Source of the DNA: Actinacidiphila epipremni
Lineage (GTDB): Bacteria > Actinomycetota > Actinomycetes > Streptomycetales > Streptomycetaceae
Direction of reading: 5' to 3'
NCBI RefSeq assembly: GCF_012034175.1
Contig: NZ_JAATEJ010000002.1
Span: 1 to 64,000 of the forward strand
DNA length: 64,000 nucleotides
The first letter of the stretch is position 1. Each line of letters starts with the position of its first letter. Shown here in pieces: positions 27,146 to 36,180 of this stretch. The position numbers were made by a program, and so were the translations under genes. Under the pieces are notes generated by a model. The model had not been told where the DNA came from. It ran no database searches and saw nothing but the letters and a program-made list of their open reading frames with translations.

Positions 27146-27960
27146 CAGAACAGTGTCTCCTCCTCGGGCCCCTCCAGTTCGGTCAGCAGCTCCGGGCCGT
27201 TGTTGGCGACGTTGCTGACCGCCGTCCCCACCGGGTAGGCCCGCAGCAGCCCGGGCGGCGGGGGCTCCAGCAGGTGCTGGACCGCGTCAGTGTCGGTGGT
27301 GGCCGGATCGAGCCAGGCGTCCCAGCGGTCGCGCGGCATCATCAGCGGCATGCGGGGGTGGATGTCGGCCAGCGCGCGCGGCCCGTGGCCGTCGTAGCCG
27401 GCCAGCGCGGTGGTCTCGGCGGCGGTGGTCATCACCGTGCAGGTCGTCCACCAGGCGCGCGGGTGGTCGTCGGGCAGCGTCCGGTCGCGCCAGAACTCGT
27501 ACAGCCCGGCCATGGCGAAGACCGAGCCGTCGGCGGGCGTGACGAAGTACGGCTGCTTGCGGGACCGCTTGCGCCGGCCCTTCTCTTCCAGCTCGCGCTC
27601 GGCGGCGTCCGTCATCCACTCGTAGTAGCCGTCGGCGGGTATCAGGCAGCGCCGGGAGGCCAGCGCCCGCCGGTAGGAGGGCTTCTCCGCGGCGGTCTCG
27701 GCCCTGGCGTTGATCATCTTGAAGGCGACGTCGGGGCTCTTGGCCCAGGACGGCACCAGGCCCCAGCGCAGCACGCGCAGCTGCCGTACCGGATCCGGGG
27801 AACCGGAGTCCTTCACCGGGCGGTCCAGTACGACATAGACGTCCTTGGTGGGCGCCACGTTGTAGTCCGGGGCGAGGGCCTCGGCGGGCTCCCACTTCTG
27901 GACGTCGAAGACGCTCGTGAGATCTTCGGGTTTCCGGCTCGCCGCATATCGACCGCACAT
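27145..27960 (-). CDS. SRAP-domain abasic-site shield (YedK/HMCES family)
   Basis: 271-aa protein starting MCGRYAAS, in which Cys2 becomes N-terminal and crosslinks to abasic sites in single-stranded DNA. Other family residues are seen: YNVAPTKD, MINARAET (Glu) and DIHPRMPLMM (His). It protects damaged forks from strand cleavage. The ATG at 27960 is fixed by the need for Cys2. It is coupled to the hydrolase and lies upstream of the thiol-stress sigma operon. Confidence 0.93.
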   Translation of the reverse strand: MCGRYAASRKPEDLTSVFDVQKWEPAEALAPDYNVAPTKDVYVVLDRPVKDSGSPDPVRQLRVLRWGLVPSWAKSPDVAFKMINARAETAAEKPSYRRALASRRCLIPADGYYEWMTDAAERELEEKGRRKRSRKQPYFVTPADGSVFAMAGLYEFWRDRTLPDDHPRAWWTTCTVMTTAAETTALAGYDGHGPRALADIHPRMPLMMPRDRWDAWLDPATTDTDAVQHLLEPPPPGLLRAYPVGTAVSNVANNGPELLTELEGPEEETLF

Positions 27961-28087
27961 GGGTGCCAGACTGCCACGCCTGCGGGCCGGGACGGCAGTC
28001 GACTCGCACGGGCGTACGAAAAACGGGCCGGAAGCGGGAACGGACGGGCATGAGGCACACAGCGGGCGGCAAGGGAACGGGCACCGG

Positions 28088-28801
28088 ATGAACGTCGCGG
28101 ACATCAGCGAGATGTGGGACCGGCTCACCGGGACCCAGACCGACCCGCCGCGCTGGCTGATCGGCGCGACCGCGCTGCTGGCGGTGGCCGCGGTGCTCTC
28201 CGGCGGTACGTGGCGGGTGGCGCGCAACGCCGTCACGATCGCCCACGAGGGCGGCCACGGCCTGGTGGCGCTGCTGAGCGGGCGGCGGCTCGACGGCATA
28301 AGGCTGCATTCGGACACCTCCGGGTTGACGGTCTCCCGCGGCAAACCGCACGGCCTGGGCATGGTGCTGACGGCCGCGGCCGGCTACACGGCGCCACCGC
28401 TGCTGGGCCTGGCGGGTGCGGCGCTGCTCGCGGCCGGGCACATAACGGCGCTGCTGTGGGGGGCGACGGCGCTGCTCCTGGTGATGCTCGTGATGATCCG
28501 CAACGCGTACGGGGCGCTGACCGTCGTGCTGACCGGGGCGCTCTTCCTGCTGGTGTCCTGGCTGACGAAAGCGCAGGTCCAGGCGGCCTTCGCGTATCTG
28601 GTGGTGTGGTTCCTGCTGGCCGGCGGCACCCGGCCGGTCGCCGAGCTGCAGCGCAGCCGCCGCCGGGACCGCAGCCGCTCCTCGGACGCCGACCAGCTGG
28701 CCCGGCTGACCAGTACGCCGGCGACGCTGTGGCTGTTCTTCTTCCACGCCGTCGCCCTGTGCTGCCTGATCGGCGGTGCCCGGTGGCTGCTGGAGCGCTG
28801 A
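28088..28801 (+). CDS. M50-family membrane metalloprotease
   Basis: 237-aa multi-pass membrane protein with HEGGHG (HExxH) at about residues 53-58 in an early helix, as in site-2/SpoIVFB-type proteases of the M50B group. Five or so hydrophobic segments follow. It may clip membrane-bound regulators; the substrate is unknown. The ATG at 28088 has AAGGGAAC upstream. It is divergent from the SRAP gene. Confidence 0.82.
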   Translation: MNVADISEMWDRLTGTQTDPPRWLIGATALLAVAAVLSGGTWRVARNAVTIAHEGGHGLVALLSGRRLDGIRLHSDTSGLTVSRGKPHGLGMVLTAAAGYTAPPLLGLAGAALLAAGHITALLWGATALLLVMLVMIRNAYGALTVVLTGALFLLVSWLTKAQVQAAFAYLVVWFLLAGGTRPVAELQRSRRRDRSRSSDADQLARLTSTPATLWLFFFHAVALCCLIGGARWLLER

Positions 28802-28887
28802 GCGCGCGCTCTGCTCCGGGCCGGTGACCTCCTGTTTCCGGGAGGTTTCGGCGCATTCGCCAACTTATCTCCCCTCCCTTGAGCCAC

Positions 28888-28893
28888 TACGCT
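28888..28893 (+). promoter_or_regulatory. -10 box placing aroA transcription at its start codon
   Basis: TACGCT is followed by seven bases and then the aroA ATG. No ribosome site is seen between, so a leaderless mRNA is likely. Confidence 0.55.
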
Positions 28894-28900
28894 GGGGCTC

Positions 28901-30301
28901 ATGAGCGACAGCGCCGCGCACTCCCCCCTCTGGTGGGCCGCCCCCACCGCGCCGGGCGCCGTTGACGCGTCCGTCACGGTGCCGGGATCGAAGTCGGTGA
29001 CCAACCGCGCCCTGGTGCTGGCCGCGCACTCCGCGGAACCCGGATGGGTGCGCCGCCCGCTGCGCAGCCGGGACACCGTCCTGATGGCCGAGGCCCTGCG
29101 CGCCATGGGCGTGCAGATCGACGAGACGGTCAACCCGGACGGCGGCGAGGCCTGGCGGATCATCCCCGCGGGGCTGTACGGCCCGGCCACGGTCGACGTC
29201 GGCAACGCCGGGACGGTGATGCGCTTCCTGCCCCCGGTGGCCGCGCTCGCCGACGGCCCCGTCCGCTTCGAGGGCGACGCGAGGGCGTACGAGCGCCCGC
29301 TGCACGGCGTGATCGACGCGCTGCGCGGCCTCGGGGCGCGGATAGACGACGAGGGCCGCGGCTCGCTGCCGCTCACGGTGTACGGCGCCGGGTCGCTGAC
29401 CGGCGGCGCGGTGGACGTCGACGCGTCCTCCTCGTCGCAGTTCGTCAGCGCGCTGCTGCTGTCGGGCCCGCGCTTCAACAAGGGCCTGGAGCTGCGGCAC
29501 ACCGGTGACGCGCTGCCGTCGGTGCCGCACATCCGGATGACGGTCGACATGCTGCGCAAGGCCGGCGCCCGGGTGGACGCCCCCGAGGACGGCGGTACGC
29601 GCAACGTGTGGCGGGTCACCCCGGGCGCGCTGCTCGGCCGGGACCTGACGGTGGAGCCGGACCTGTCCAACGCCGCGCCCTTCCTGGCCGCCGCGCTGGT
29701 CACCGGCGGCCGGGTCACCGTCCCGGGCTGGCCGCGCCGGACCACCCAGCCGGGTGATGCGCTGCGGGAGATCTTCACCCGGATGGGCGGCCGGTGCGAG
29801 CTGGGCGACCAGGGGCTGACCTTCCGCGGCACCGGCCGGATCCGCGGCATCACCGCGGACCTGCGGGACGTCGGCGAGCTGACCCCGGTGATCGCCGCGG
29901 TCGCCGCGCTCGCCGAGGACGCGTCGCACCTGTCCGGCATCGCCCATCTGCGGCTGCACGAGACCGACCGGCTCGCCGCGCTCGCCAAGGAGCTGGGCTC
30001 GCTCGGCTGCGACGTCACCGAGACCGCCGACGGCCTGCGGATCCGCCCGCGCCCGCTGCGCGGCGGCGAGTTCCACACCTACGACGACCACCGGCTCGCG
30101 ACAGCCGCGGCCGTACTGGGCCTGGCCGTGCCGGGCGTATGGGTGGAGAACGTCGCGACGACCGCGAAGACGCTGCCGGACTTCCCCGCGCTGTGGACGG
30201 CGATGCTCGGCGACACCCCCGCGGTCGCCGAGGGCGACGCCACCGGCGGCTCCGCGGCGGCCGACGGCCGGGCCGCAGGACCCGCGGCGGGACGGGGCTG
30301 A
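28901..30301 (+). CDS. aroA: 3-phosphoshikimate 1-carboxyvinyltransferase (EPSP synthase)
   Basis: 466-aa shikimate-pathway enzyme joining phosphoenolpyruvate to shikimate-3-phosphate. The N-terminal VPGSKSVTNRALVL carries the substrate-binding Lys. Further motifs are VGNAGTVMRFLPPVA (PEP site), ASSSSQFVSALLL, and a C-terminal HETDRLAALAKEL with TYDDHRLATAAAV. Internal two-domain symmetry is normal. A Gly/Ala-rich tail follows residue 440. The rsgA GTG begins three bases after the stop, so the two are co-transcribed. Confidence 0.96.
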   Translation: MSDSAAHSPLWWAAPTAPGAVDASVTVPGSKSVTNRALVLAAHSAEPGWVRRPLRSRDTVLMAEALRAMGVQIDETVNPDGGEAWRIIPAGLYGPATVDVGNAGTVMRFLPPVAALADGPVRFEGDARAYERPLHGVIDALRGLGARIDDEGRGSLPLTVYGAGSLTGGAVDVDASSSSQFVSALLLSGPRFNKGLELRHTGDALPSVPHIRMTVDMLRKAGARVDAPEDGGTRNVWRVTPGALLGRDLTVEPDLSNAAPFLAAALVTGGRVTVPGWPRRTTQPGDALREIFTRMGGRCELGDQGLTFRGTGRIRGITADLRDVGELTPVIAAVAALAEDASHLSGIAHLRLHETDRLAALAKELGSLGCDVTETADGLRIRPRPLRGGEFHTYDDHRLATAAAVLGLAVPGVWVENVATTAKTLPDFPALWTAMLGDTPAVAEGDATGGSAAADGRAAGPAAGRG

Positions 30302-30304
30302 GCG

Positions 30305-31321
30305 GTGCGGCGCTACGGCAAGAACCCGGACGAGGACGACATCAGGGTCCGCCCCAACCCCAAGGGCAGCCGCCCGCGGACCAACATCAGGCCCCAGCAC
30401 TCCGACGCCGCCGAGGGCATGGTGCTCACCGTCGACCGCGGCCGGATCACCGTGCTGGTCGGCGGCCACGAGGTCACCGCGATGAAGGCCCGCGAGCTCG
30501 GCCGCAAGTCCGCGGTCGTCGGCGACCGGGTCGCGGTGGTGGGCGACCTGTCCGGCGCGAAGGACACGCTGGCCAGGATCGTCCGGGTGGAGGAGCGCCG
30601 CTCGGTGCTGCGCCGCACCGCCGACGACACCGACCCCTTCGAGCGGGTCGTCGTCGCCAACGCCGACCAGCTGGCCATCGTCACCGCGCTGGCCGACCCC
30701 GAGCCGCGCCCGCGGATGATCGACCGCTGCCTGGTCGCGGCCTACGACGCGGGGCTGCGCCCGCTGCTGGTGCTCACCAAGTCCGACCTGGCCTCGCCCG
30801 AGCCGCTGCTGGAGACGTACGGCACGCTCGACCTGGACTACGTCGTGACCACCCGCGACACGCTGCTGACCGGCGGCGTGGAGGAGGTGCGCGAGCGGCT
30901 CGCGGACCGCGTCACCGCCTTCGTCGGGCACAGCGGCGTCGGAAAGACCACGCTGGTCAACGCCCTGGTGGAGCGTCAGCGCAGCACCGGCCACGTCAAC
31001 GCGGTGACCGGGCGCGGCCGGCACACCACGACGTCGGCGCTCGCGCTGCCGCTGCCCTCCGACGGGCCCGAGGGCTCGGCCGGCTGGGTCATCGACACCC
31101 CCGGCGTACGGTCCTTCGGGCTGCACCACATCGACCCCTCCCGCGTCATCCACGCCTTTCCCGACCTGGAGCCGGGCACCGCGGACTGCCCGCGCGGCTG
31201 CTCGCACGACGAGAAGGACTGCGCGCTGGACGCGTGGGTGGCCGAAGGCCACGCGGAACCGGCCCGGCTGGACTCGCTGCGCCGCCTGCTGGCGACCCGC
31301 GAGCGCCGCGAGGGCGACTGA
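30305..31321 (+). CDS. rsgA: Ribosome small-subunit-dependent GTPase RsgA
   Basis: 338-aa circularly permuted GTPase that matures the 30S subunit. An OB-fold N-terminus is followed by LVLTKSDL (G4), then GHSGVGKTTLVNAL (G1) and DTPGVRSFGL (G3) in permuted order. The C-terminal zinc knuckle reads CPRGCSHDEKDCAL. The GTG at 30305 follows aroA by three bases. Confidence 0.94.
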   Translation: MRRYGKNPDEDDIRVRPNPKGSRPRTNIRPQHSDAAEGMVLTVDRGRITVLVGGHEVTAMKARELGRKSAVVGDRVAVVGDLSGAKDTLARIVRVEERRSVLRRTADDTDPFERVVVANADQLAIVTALADPEPRPRMIDRCLVAAYDAGLRPLLVLTKSDLASPEPLLETYGTLDLDYVVTTRDTLLTGGVEEVRERLADRVTAFVGHSGVGKTTLVNALVERQRSTGHVNAVTGRGRHTTTSALALPLPSDGPEGSAGWVIDTPGVRSFGLHHIDPSRVIHAFPDLEPGTADCPRGCSHDEKDCALDAWVAEGHAEPARLDSLRRLLATRERREGD

Positions 31322-31419
31322 CCGGTACCGTTGGGCCGCTTCACATCGGTTGGGCATGTGTGATGATCGACACCGCATGTGCGCAACGCGCCGAATCGAG
31401 CCGAAACGGAGGCGCCGGC

Positions 31420-31743
31420 ATGGCCTGGCTCCTGGTGGTGGTCGCGGGTCTCTTCGAGACCGGCTTCGCGGTCTGCCTGAAGCTCTCGCACGGCTTCACC
31501 AGGCTGTGGCCGACCGTCGCCTTCTGCATCTTCGCGCTCGGCTCCTTCGGGCTGCTGACGCTGTCGCTGAAGAAACTGGACGTCGGCCCGGCGTACGCGG
31601 TGTGGACCGGCATCGGCGCCGCGGGCACCGCGATCTACGGCATGGCCTTCCTGGGCGACCTGGTCTCGTCGCTGAAGCTCGCGTCGATCTCGCTGGTGAT
31701 CGTCGGCGTCATCGGGCTGCAGATCTCCGGCTCCTCGCACTGA
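31420..31743 (+). CDS. Small multidrug resistance protein, SugE/Gdx-like
   Basis: 107-aa four-helix SMR exporter with the essential Glu13 in GLFETGFA. The signatures KLSHGFTRLWPT and GPAYAVWTGIGAAGTAI are of the SugE (guanidinium exporter, Gdx) branch rather than EmrE. The ATG at 31420 has AACGGAGG upstream. A single-gene arrangement suits a homodimer. No guanidine riboswitch is recognised in the 98-base leader. Confidence 0.87.
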   Translation: MAWLLVVVAGLFETGFAVCLKLSHGFTRLWPTVAFCIFALGSFGLLTLSLKKLDVGPAYAVWTGIGAAGTAIYGMAFLGDLVSSLKLASISLVIVGVIGLQISGSSH

Positions 31744-31903
31744 GCGCGGCGGCGCCGCGTATGGCCGGGCCGTGGCCCATTGCCGAGCCCTGCACGTATT
31801 GCGGAGCCCCGCGCATAGAGCCACGCCCTGTGCGTATTGCCGCGGCTGCGCCTATTTGGTGAGCCTGCGTCTCTTGCCGGGCGCGTGTTCGGGCGGCGGT
31901 TCG

Positions 31904-32449
31904 TCAGGCCAGCAGGCTGCGGACCAGCCGGGCGACCCGGGCGCACGACTCGCGGTCGTCGGCCGCCGGCGCGATCACGTACGACAGCGTGAGCCGCAGC
32001 GCCGCCTCGCACGCCCAGCCGACGTCCTCCGGGTGCAGACCCGGGTGGCCGCGGACGAGGGCGGCGACGGTGCGGGCGTGCACGGCCGCCACCAGTCCCG
32101 CGCCGGGTGCGGGGGCGCCGGGCCCGGAGCGGGTGAGGGCGGCGTGGACCAGCGGGCTGCGCCGGGCGGAGCGCAGCGTCCAGCCGGCCGCCGCCGCGAA
32201 GCAGTCCCCGGCGTCGGCCCCCGCGCGGCACGCGGCGGTGAGCGCGCCCTCCAGGCCGCTGAGGAAGGCTTCCGCCTCCCGCCGGGCCAGGGCCTTGGCC
32301 AGGCCGTCCTTGCTGCTGAACTCGTTGTAGAGGGTCTGCCGGGAGACTCCCGCCGCCGCGGCGACGTCGGTCATGCGGACCGCCTCCCAGGGGCGGCTCC
32401 CGAGCGCGGCGAAGGCCGCGTCCATGAGTGCGTCTCGCACGGTGGGCAT
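31904..32449 (-). CDS. TetR-family transcriptional regulator
   Basis: 181-aa repressor with an N-terminal helix-turn-helix (MTDVAAAAGVSRQTLYNEF) and a ligand domain typical of TetR proteins. The ATG at 32449 has AGGAGGCGCCG upstream. It is convergent with the SMR gene and divergent from hisN. The targets may be itself, the SMR exporter, or neither. A perfect 12-bp palindrome in its promoter is a possible operator. Confidence 0.88.
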   Translation of the reverse strand: MPTVRDALMDAAFAALGSRPWEAVRMTDVAAAAGVSRQTLYNEFSSKDGLAKALARREAEAFLSGLEGALTAACRAGADAGDCFAAAAGWTLRSARRSPLVHAALTRSGPGAPAPGAGLVAAVHARTVAALVRGHPGLHPEDVGWACEAALRLTLSYVIAPAADDRESCARVARLVRSLLA

Positions 32450-32503
32450 CGGCGCCTCCTGGCGGTACCCCCGGGCCACCGCGAAGGTGGCGGTGTGTCG
32501 GAC

Positions 32504-32515
32504 GGACGGCCGTCC
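32504..32515. promoter_or_regulatory. Palindrome in TetR-hisN gap, possible operator
   Basis: GGACGGCCGTCC is a perfect 12-bp palindrome about 55 bases before the TetR start, with flanking GTCGGAC repeats on both sides. Whether TetR binds it is not known. Confidence 0.4.
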
Positions 32516-32584
32516 TCGGAGAATTGAGCGGCCGTCGGACGCTGTCAAGGTGCCGCGTCACGACTGGCGGGCCGGGCGCCGCGC

Positions 32585-32590
32585 TACTGT
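32585..32590 (+). promoter_or_regulatory. -10 box for leaderless hisN
   Basis: TACTGT lies six bases before the hisN ATG and there is no ribosome site, which suggests that transcription starts at the start codon. Confidence 0.5.
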
Positions 32591-32596
32591 TCGGCC

Positions 32597-33394
32597 ATGC
32601 CCGACTACACCGACGACCTGCGGCTGGCCCATGTGCTGGCCGACGCCGCCGACGCCGCGACCATGGCCCGCTTCCGGGCGCTCGACCTGAAGGTCGAGAC
32701 CAAGCCGGACCTGACACCGGTCAGCGAGGCCGACAAGGAGGCCGAGGAGCTGATCCGCGGTCAGCTCGCCCGCGCCAGGCCCCGGGACGCGGTGCTCGGC
32801 GAGGAGTACGGCAGCGAGGGCGGCGGGCCGCGGCGCTGGATCGTCGACCCGATCGACGGCACCAAGAACTATGTGCGCGGGGTGCCGGTGTGGGCGACGC
32901 TCATCGCGCTGGTGGTGCGCGGCGAGCAGGGCGACGAGGGCGTCGTCGGCGTGGTGTCCGCGCCGGCGCTGGGCCGCCGCTGGTGGGCGGCGAAGGGGGC
33001 GGGCGCGTACACCGGGCGCAGCCTGTCGTCCGCGAGCCGGATCCGGGTCTCGCAGGTGGGCCGGCTGGAGGACGCGTCTTTCGGCTACTCCTCGCTGACC
33101 GGCTGGGACGAACTGGGCCGCCTCGACGGCTTCCTGCACCTGTCCCGCACCTGCTGGCGGACCCGCGGCTACGGCGACTTCTGGCCGTACATGATGGTCG
33201 CCGAGGGCTCGGTGGACATCTGCGCCGAGCCGGAGCTGAGCCTGTGGGACATGGCGGCGAACGACGTGATCGTGCGGGAGGCGGGCGGGCGCTTCACGTC
33301 GCTGGAGGGTGTGGCGGGGCCGTTCGGCGGCAACGCGGCGGCGTCGAACGGGCTGTTGCACGAGGAGCTGCTGGGCTATCTGGGTGGCGCGTGA
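32597..33394 (+). CDS. hisN: Histidinol-phosphatase, inositol-monophosphatase type
   Basis: 265-aa member of the IMPase family. Metal-binding motifs are LGEEYG (Glu), [15 protein letters not shown] (DPxDGT) and [17 protein letters not shown] (WDxAA). Streptomyces uses this HisN for the histidinol-phosphate step, and its position near aroA/rsgA matches that locus. An inositol-1-phosphatase function is the alternative. Confidence 0.9.
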   Translation: MPDYTDDLRLAHVLADAADAATMARFRALDLKVETKPDLTPVSEADKEAEELIRGQLARARPRDAVLGEEYGSEGGGPRRWIVDPIDGTKNYVRGVPVWATLIALVVRGEQGDEGVVGVVSAPALGRRWWAAKGAGAYTGRSLSSASRIRVSQVGRLEDASFGYSSLTGWDELGRLDGFLHLSRTCWRTRGYGDFWPYMMVAEGSVDICAEPELSLWDMAANDVIVREAGGRFTSLEGVAGPFGGNAAASNGLLHEELLGYLGGA

Positions 33395-33504
33395 CGGCGC
33401 GCGTGACGGTCCGTCGCGCAACCGCGCGCGGGCCACGGGCTGTGCGCGCCCCCTTGTCCGCCGCGAGGGTGCGTGTGACCATGAAAGTGCCGGCGCTTGT
33501 GAAT

Positions 33505-33522
33505 TTGTGAAGTGCTTCACGC
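33505..33522. promoter_or_regulatory. Rex- or CRP-like operator before CBS-domain gene
   Basis: TTGTGAAGTGCTTCACGC is close to the Rex operator TTGTGAA-N4-TTCACAA and also fits TGTGA-N6-TCACA-type CRP sites with one mismatch. It is centred about 40 bases before the start codon. Confidence 0.6.
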
Positions 33523-33554
33523 ACGGCCCGGCACACCCCAGGAGGTGCCCGTCC

Positions 33555-33947
33555 ATGCTGGTCCGCGACGCGATGAGCACGGTGGTACTCACCATCGGCC
33601 CCGCCCACACTCTCCGCCAGGCCGCCCAGCTGATGTCCGCCCGCAAGGTCGGCGCGGCCATCGTCTTCGACCCCGACACCTGCGGCCTCGGCATCCTCAC
33701 CGAGCGCGACGTCCTCAACGCGGTCGGCGCGGGGATGAGCCCCGACGAGGAGCTGGCCCACGCCCACACCACGACCGACGTCGTCTTCGCCGCGCCGCAG
33801 TGGACCTTGGAGGAAGCGGCCAACGCGATGGTCCGCGGCGGCTTCCGCCATCTGATCGTGCTCGACGGGCGCGACCCGGCCGGGGTCGTCTCGGTCCGGG
33901 ACATCATCCGCTGCTGGGCGCCGCTGAAGTCCGCGATCCCGGCGTAG
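33555..33947 (+). CDS. Two-CBS-domain protein
   Basis: 130-aa stand-alone CBS pair: domain 1 about residues 7-60 (AQLMSARKVGAAIVFD...GILTERDVLNAV), domain 2 about 70-125 (FRHLIVLDGRDPAGVVSVRDII). These bind adenine nucleotides and often report energy or redox state. The ATG at 33555 has AGGAGGTG upstream. The redox- or cAMP-type operator upstream suggests induction by NADH or cAMP changes. Confidence 0.88.
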   Translation: MLVRDAMSTVVLTIGPAHTLRQAAQLMSARKVGAAIVFDPDTCGLGILTERDVLNAVGAGMSPDEELAHAHTTTDVVFAAPQWTLEEAANAMVRGGFRHLIVLDGRDPAGVVSVRDIIRCWAPLKSAIPA

Positions 33948-33994
33948 GGGCCGGGGTTTCGCCCGGGTTCCCGCCAGGGTTCCCGCCCGGGGTC

Positions 33995-35305
33995 TCATCC
34001 GCCGGCCGGTGCCGCCGTGAGGCCGCGGCCGATGCGCGCGGCGGCGCGGCGGACCGCGGGCTCGGGGTGGGCCGTGCCGCTGCGGCGCAGTTCCGGCGGC
34101 ACGGCCGCGGGGGCGCGCAGGGCCCACGCCTCGAAGACCTCGCGGGCCACCGCCGGGTCGGGGTCCCGGGCCAGCGGGCGCAGCAGCCGTACCAGCTCCT
34201 CGCGGGGCGCGAGCCGCCCCACCGCGTGCACCGCCGCCCGGCGCACCGCGGCCTCTGCCGGGCGGTGCGGGTCCAGCAGCCGCATCAGCGCCGGGACGTC
34301 CGCCGCGTCACCGCACTCCCCCAGGCCGTACGCGAGGCCCGCCAGCAGCCGTACGGGGGTGGTCCGGCCCGCCCGGCCCAGCTGCCTGCGGTAGACCGCG
34401 GAGGGCGGCTCTCCGCGCCCGTACAGCTGCCAGCGGGCCGTCGCCCGCACCCGGCGCGCCCGGTCCGCCAGCGGCGCCACCAGCCGCGTCGCCGGCACGT
34501 CCGCGGGCAGCGCCGCGACGGCCAGTTCCCGTACGGCCGCGTCCCGGGCCTGGAGCAGCCGGTCCGCCTGGCCCGGGTCGAGGTCCAGCAGGCGCTGCGC
34601 GCACAGGGTGCGGCACTCGTGGTCGTGGTCGCACAGCGCGGCATGCAGCAGGTCGCCGCACCCGTACTCGCCGAGCTCCAGCGCGAGGGCCATGCCGAAC
34701 CGGCGGGCCGCCCGGTCGCCGTCCGCCGCCAGCGCCCGCAGCGCCCTGCGATGCGGTGGGCGGCACAGCAGGCCGCGGTAGTCCGCGAGCAGCGCGCGGG
34801 CCCGGCTGCGGCCCTCCAGCCGCAGCAGCACCCGTACCGCGGCGGCGACCTCCTCCGGGGCGCTGCGCGCCAGCAGGGCCGCGGTGGCGCGGCTGCGGAC
34901 CGGGTCGACCCAGTCGGCGCTGCGCAGCGCCAGCCCCGCGACCGCCGCGGGCCCGCCGCGGCACGCCAGCCCCTCGACGGCGGCCTGCCTGACGTGGCCG
35001 TCCGCCGCGAAGGAGCGCAGCAGCAGCCCGAGCACATCCCCGCCGGGGGCCTGGCCCGGCGCGAGGCCGCCCTCGCGGCGGGCGGCGCGGTCCAGGAGCA
35101 GCAGCAGCCGCGGCGGTGCCTGCGTGAGCGCGGTGAGCGCGGCCCGCCGCTCGGTGGCCGCCCCCTGCGCGGGCAGCGCGAGCAGCCGCCCCAGCAGCGC
35201 CTCCACCTCCCCGGACCCCCCACCCCCGGCCGCCCCGCACCACCCGGCCCACAACGCCGCGACCTCCAGCCCCCGGTCCCGCCGCCCCCACCACCACCGC
35301 CACAC
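33995..35305 (-). CDS. HEAT-repeat protein of unknown function
   Basis: 436-aa Arg/Leu/Ala-rich protein made of HEAT-like helical pairs (SADWVDPVRSRATAALLARS, LLHAALCDHDHECRTLCAQRL, DPDPAVAREVFEAWALRAP). No catalytic motif is visible, so it is probably a scaffold. The GTG at 35305 has AGGAGGCCGGAC upstream. It is convergent with the CBS gene. Confidence 0.8.
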   Translation of the reverse strand: MWRWWWGRRDRGLEVAALWAGWCGAAGGGGSGEVEALLGRLLALPAQGAATERRAALTALTQAPPRLLLLLDRAARREGGLAPGQAPGGDVLGLLLRSFAADGHVRQAAVEGLACRGGPAAVAGLALRSADWVDPVRSRATAALLARSAPEEVAAAVRVLLRLEGRSRARALLADYRGLLCRPPHRRALRALAADGDRAARRFGMALALELGEYGCGDLLHAALCDHDHECRTLCAQRLLDLDPGQADRLLQARDAAVRELAVAALPADVPATRLVAPLADRARRVRATARWQLYGRGEPPSAVYRRQLGRAGRTTPVRLLAGLAYGLGECGDAADVPALMRLLDPHRPAEAAVRRAAVHAVGRLAPREELVRLLRPLARDPDPAVAREVFEAWALRAPAAVPPELRRSGTAHPEPAVRRAAARIGRGLTAAPAGG

Positions 35306-35415
35306 GTCCGGCCTCCTGAGGATCCGTCAGCTCATCCTCTCTTCAGCATTACCGCCCCCGTGCCCGCCTCCACCTGATATGCCCGGTCTTTGCCCAAAGG
35401 AGAACAAACGCCGAA

Positions 35416-35441
35416 GGCCCAGAGGCGTGCGCCTCTGGGCC
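35416..35441 (-). terminator. Terminator of first initiator tRNA
   Basis: An 11-bp stem, GGCCCAGAGGC with its complement, and a four-base loop, followed on the minus strand by TTCGGCGTTTG. Confidence 0.75.
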
Positions 35442-35456
35442 TTCAGTACCACGTAG

Positions 35457-35530
35457 TAGCGGGGACAGGATTTGAACCTGCGACCTCTGGGTTATGAGCC
35501 CAGCGAGCTACCGAGCTGCTCCACCCCGCG
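35457..35530 (-). tRNA. Initiator tRNA-fMet (CAT), copy 1
   Basis: 74 nt without encoded CCA. The anticodon loop is CTCATAA, flanked by the three G:C pairs GGG/CCC, and position 1 (C) does not pair with position 72 (T), the two initiator hallmarks. The T-arm reads GCAGGTTCAAATCCTGT. A TAAGGT -10-like box lies about 14 bases upstream of the 5' end. Confidence 0.95.
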
Positions 35531-35757
35531 TCGTTGTGCCTCAACCTTAGCCCCCCCTTTTCGATCAACGCAAATCCCTCCGGGGGCTCCCCCACCCAAA
35601 CCCGCACGTGCTGCGCGCCCGCCACCGCATGTGCGCTCCCACGCAGGAGCTGCGGCTCGCGCCGCGGGCGCGCCCCAGGGGGCTCTGTTTGCCGTGCGCC
35701 TGCCGCCGCGCGGGCGCGACCGGCGGGGGTTGCGTCTGCGCCGGGCGCTGCTTTTCA

Positions 35758-35910
35758 GGGGCGCGAGGAACTGCGCGACCAACCAGAAACCGGCCCGCAC
35801 GTCGTCACCGCCCCAAAGGGGCTCTTCGGTCCGATCCGGACCACCGGCCGGTGGCCGGTTGGGGGTACCTCCCAGGCGAAGCTCTGGGGGAGCGCAGTTC
35901 CCCGCGCCCC
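35758..35910. repeat. Long hairpin element, copy 1 (carries palindrome insertion)
   Basis: The arms GGGGCGCGAGGAACTGCGCG and GCGCAGTTCCCCGCGCCCC bracket about 110 bases with inner palindromes GGTCCGATCCGGACC and ACCGGCCGGT. Compared with copies 2 and 3, it holds an extra ~30 bases at 35861-35892. Confidence 0.8.
35861..35892. repeat. Small palindromic insertion (copy B)
   Basis: GGGGGTACCTCCCAGGCG then AAGCTCTGGGGGAG. It differs at only a few bases from copy A at 1623-1656 and sits where sister copies 2 and 3 have only GCGC. Confidence 0.75.
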
Positions 35911-35983
35911 TGGTGGTTGGCGTCCCGCGCCAAGCGGGGCTCACCCCAGCGGAGCTACGGCTGCGCCGCCGGGTGCATTTTCA

Positions 35984-36108
35984 GGGGCGCGAGGAACTGC
36001 GCGACCAGCCACACGCGGCCCGCACATCGCCACCCACCCAAAGGGGCTCTTCAGTCCGAACCGGACCACCGGCCGGTGGTGGGTTGCGCGCGCAGTTCCC
36101 CGCGCCCC
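35984..36108. repeat. Long hairpin element, copy 2
   Basis: 125 bp. The left arm GGGGCGCGAGGAACTGCGCG pairs with CGCGCAGTTCCCCGCGCCCC with one mismatch. The same inner block as copy 1 is present, including AAAGGGGCTCTTC and ACCGGCCGGT. Confidence 0.85.
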
Positions 36109-36180
36109 TGGTAGTCGGCGTCCCGCGCCAAGTGAGCCAAGCCCAGCGGGGGTTACGCCCGCGTCGGACGTTGCCACTCG

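Noticed and set aside
31322..31419. Guanidine riboswitch before the SugE-like gene
   Set aside because: No conserved guanidine-I, -II or -III core could be found in the 98-base leader.
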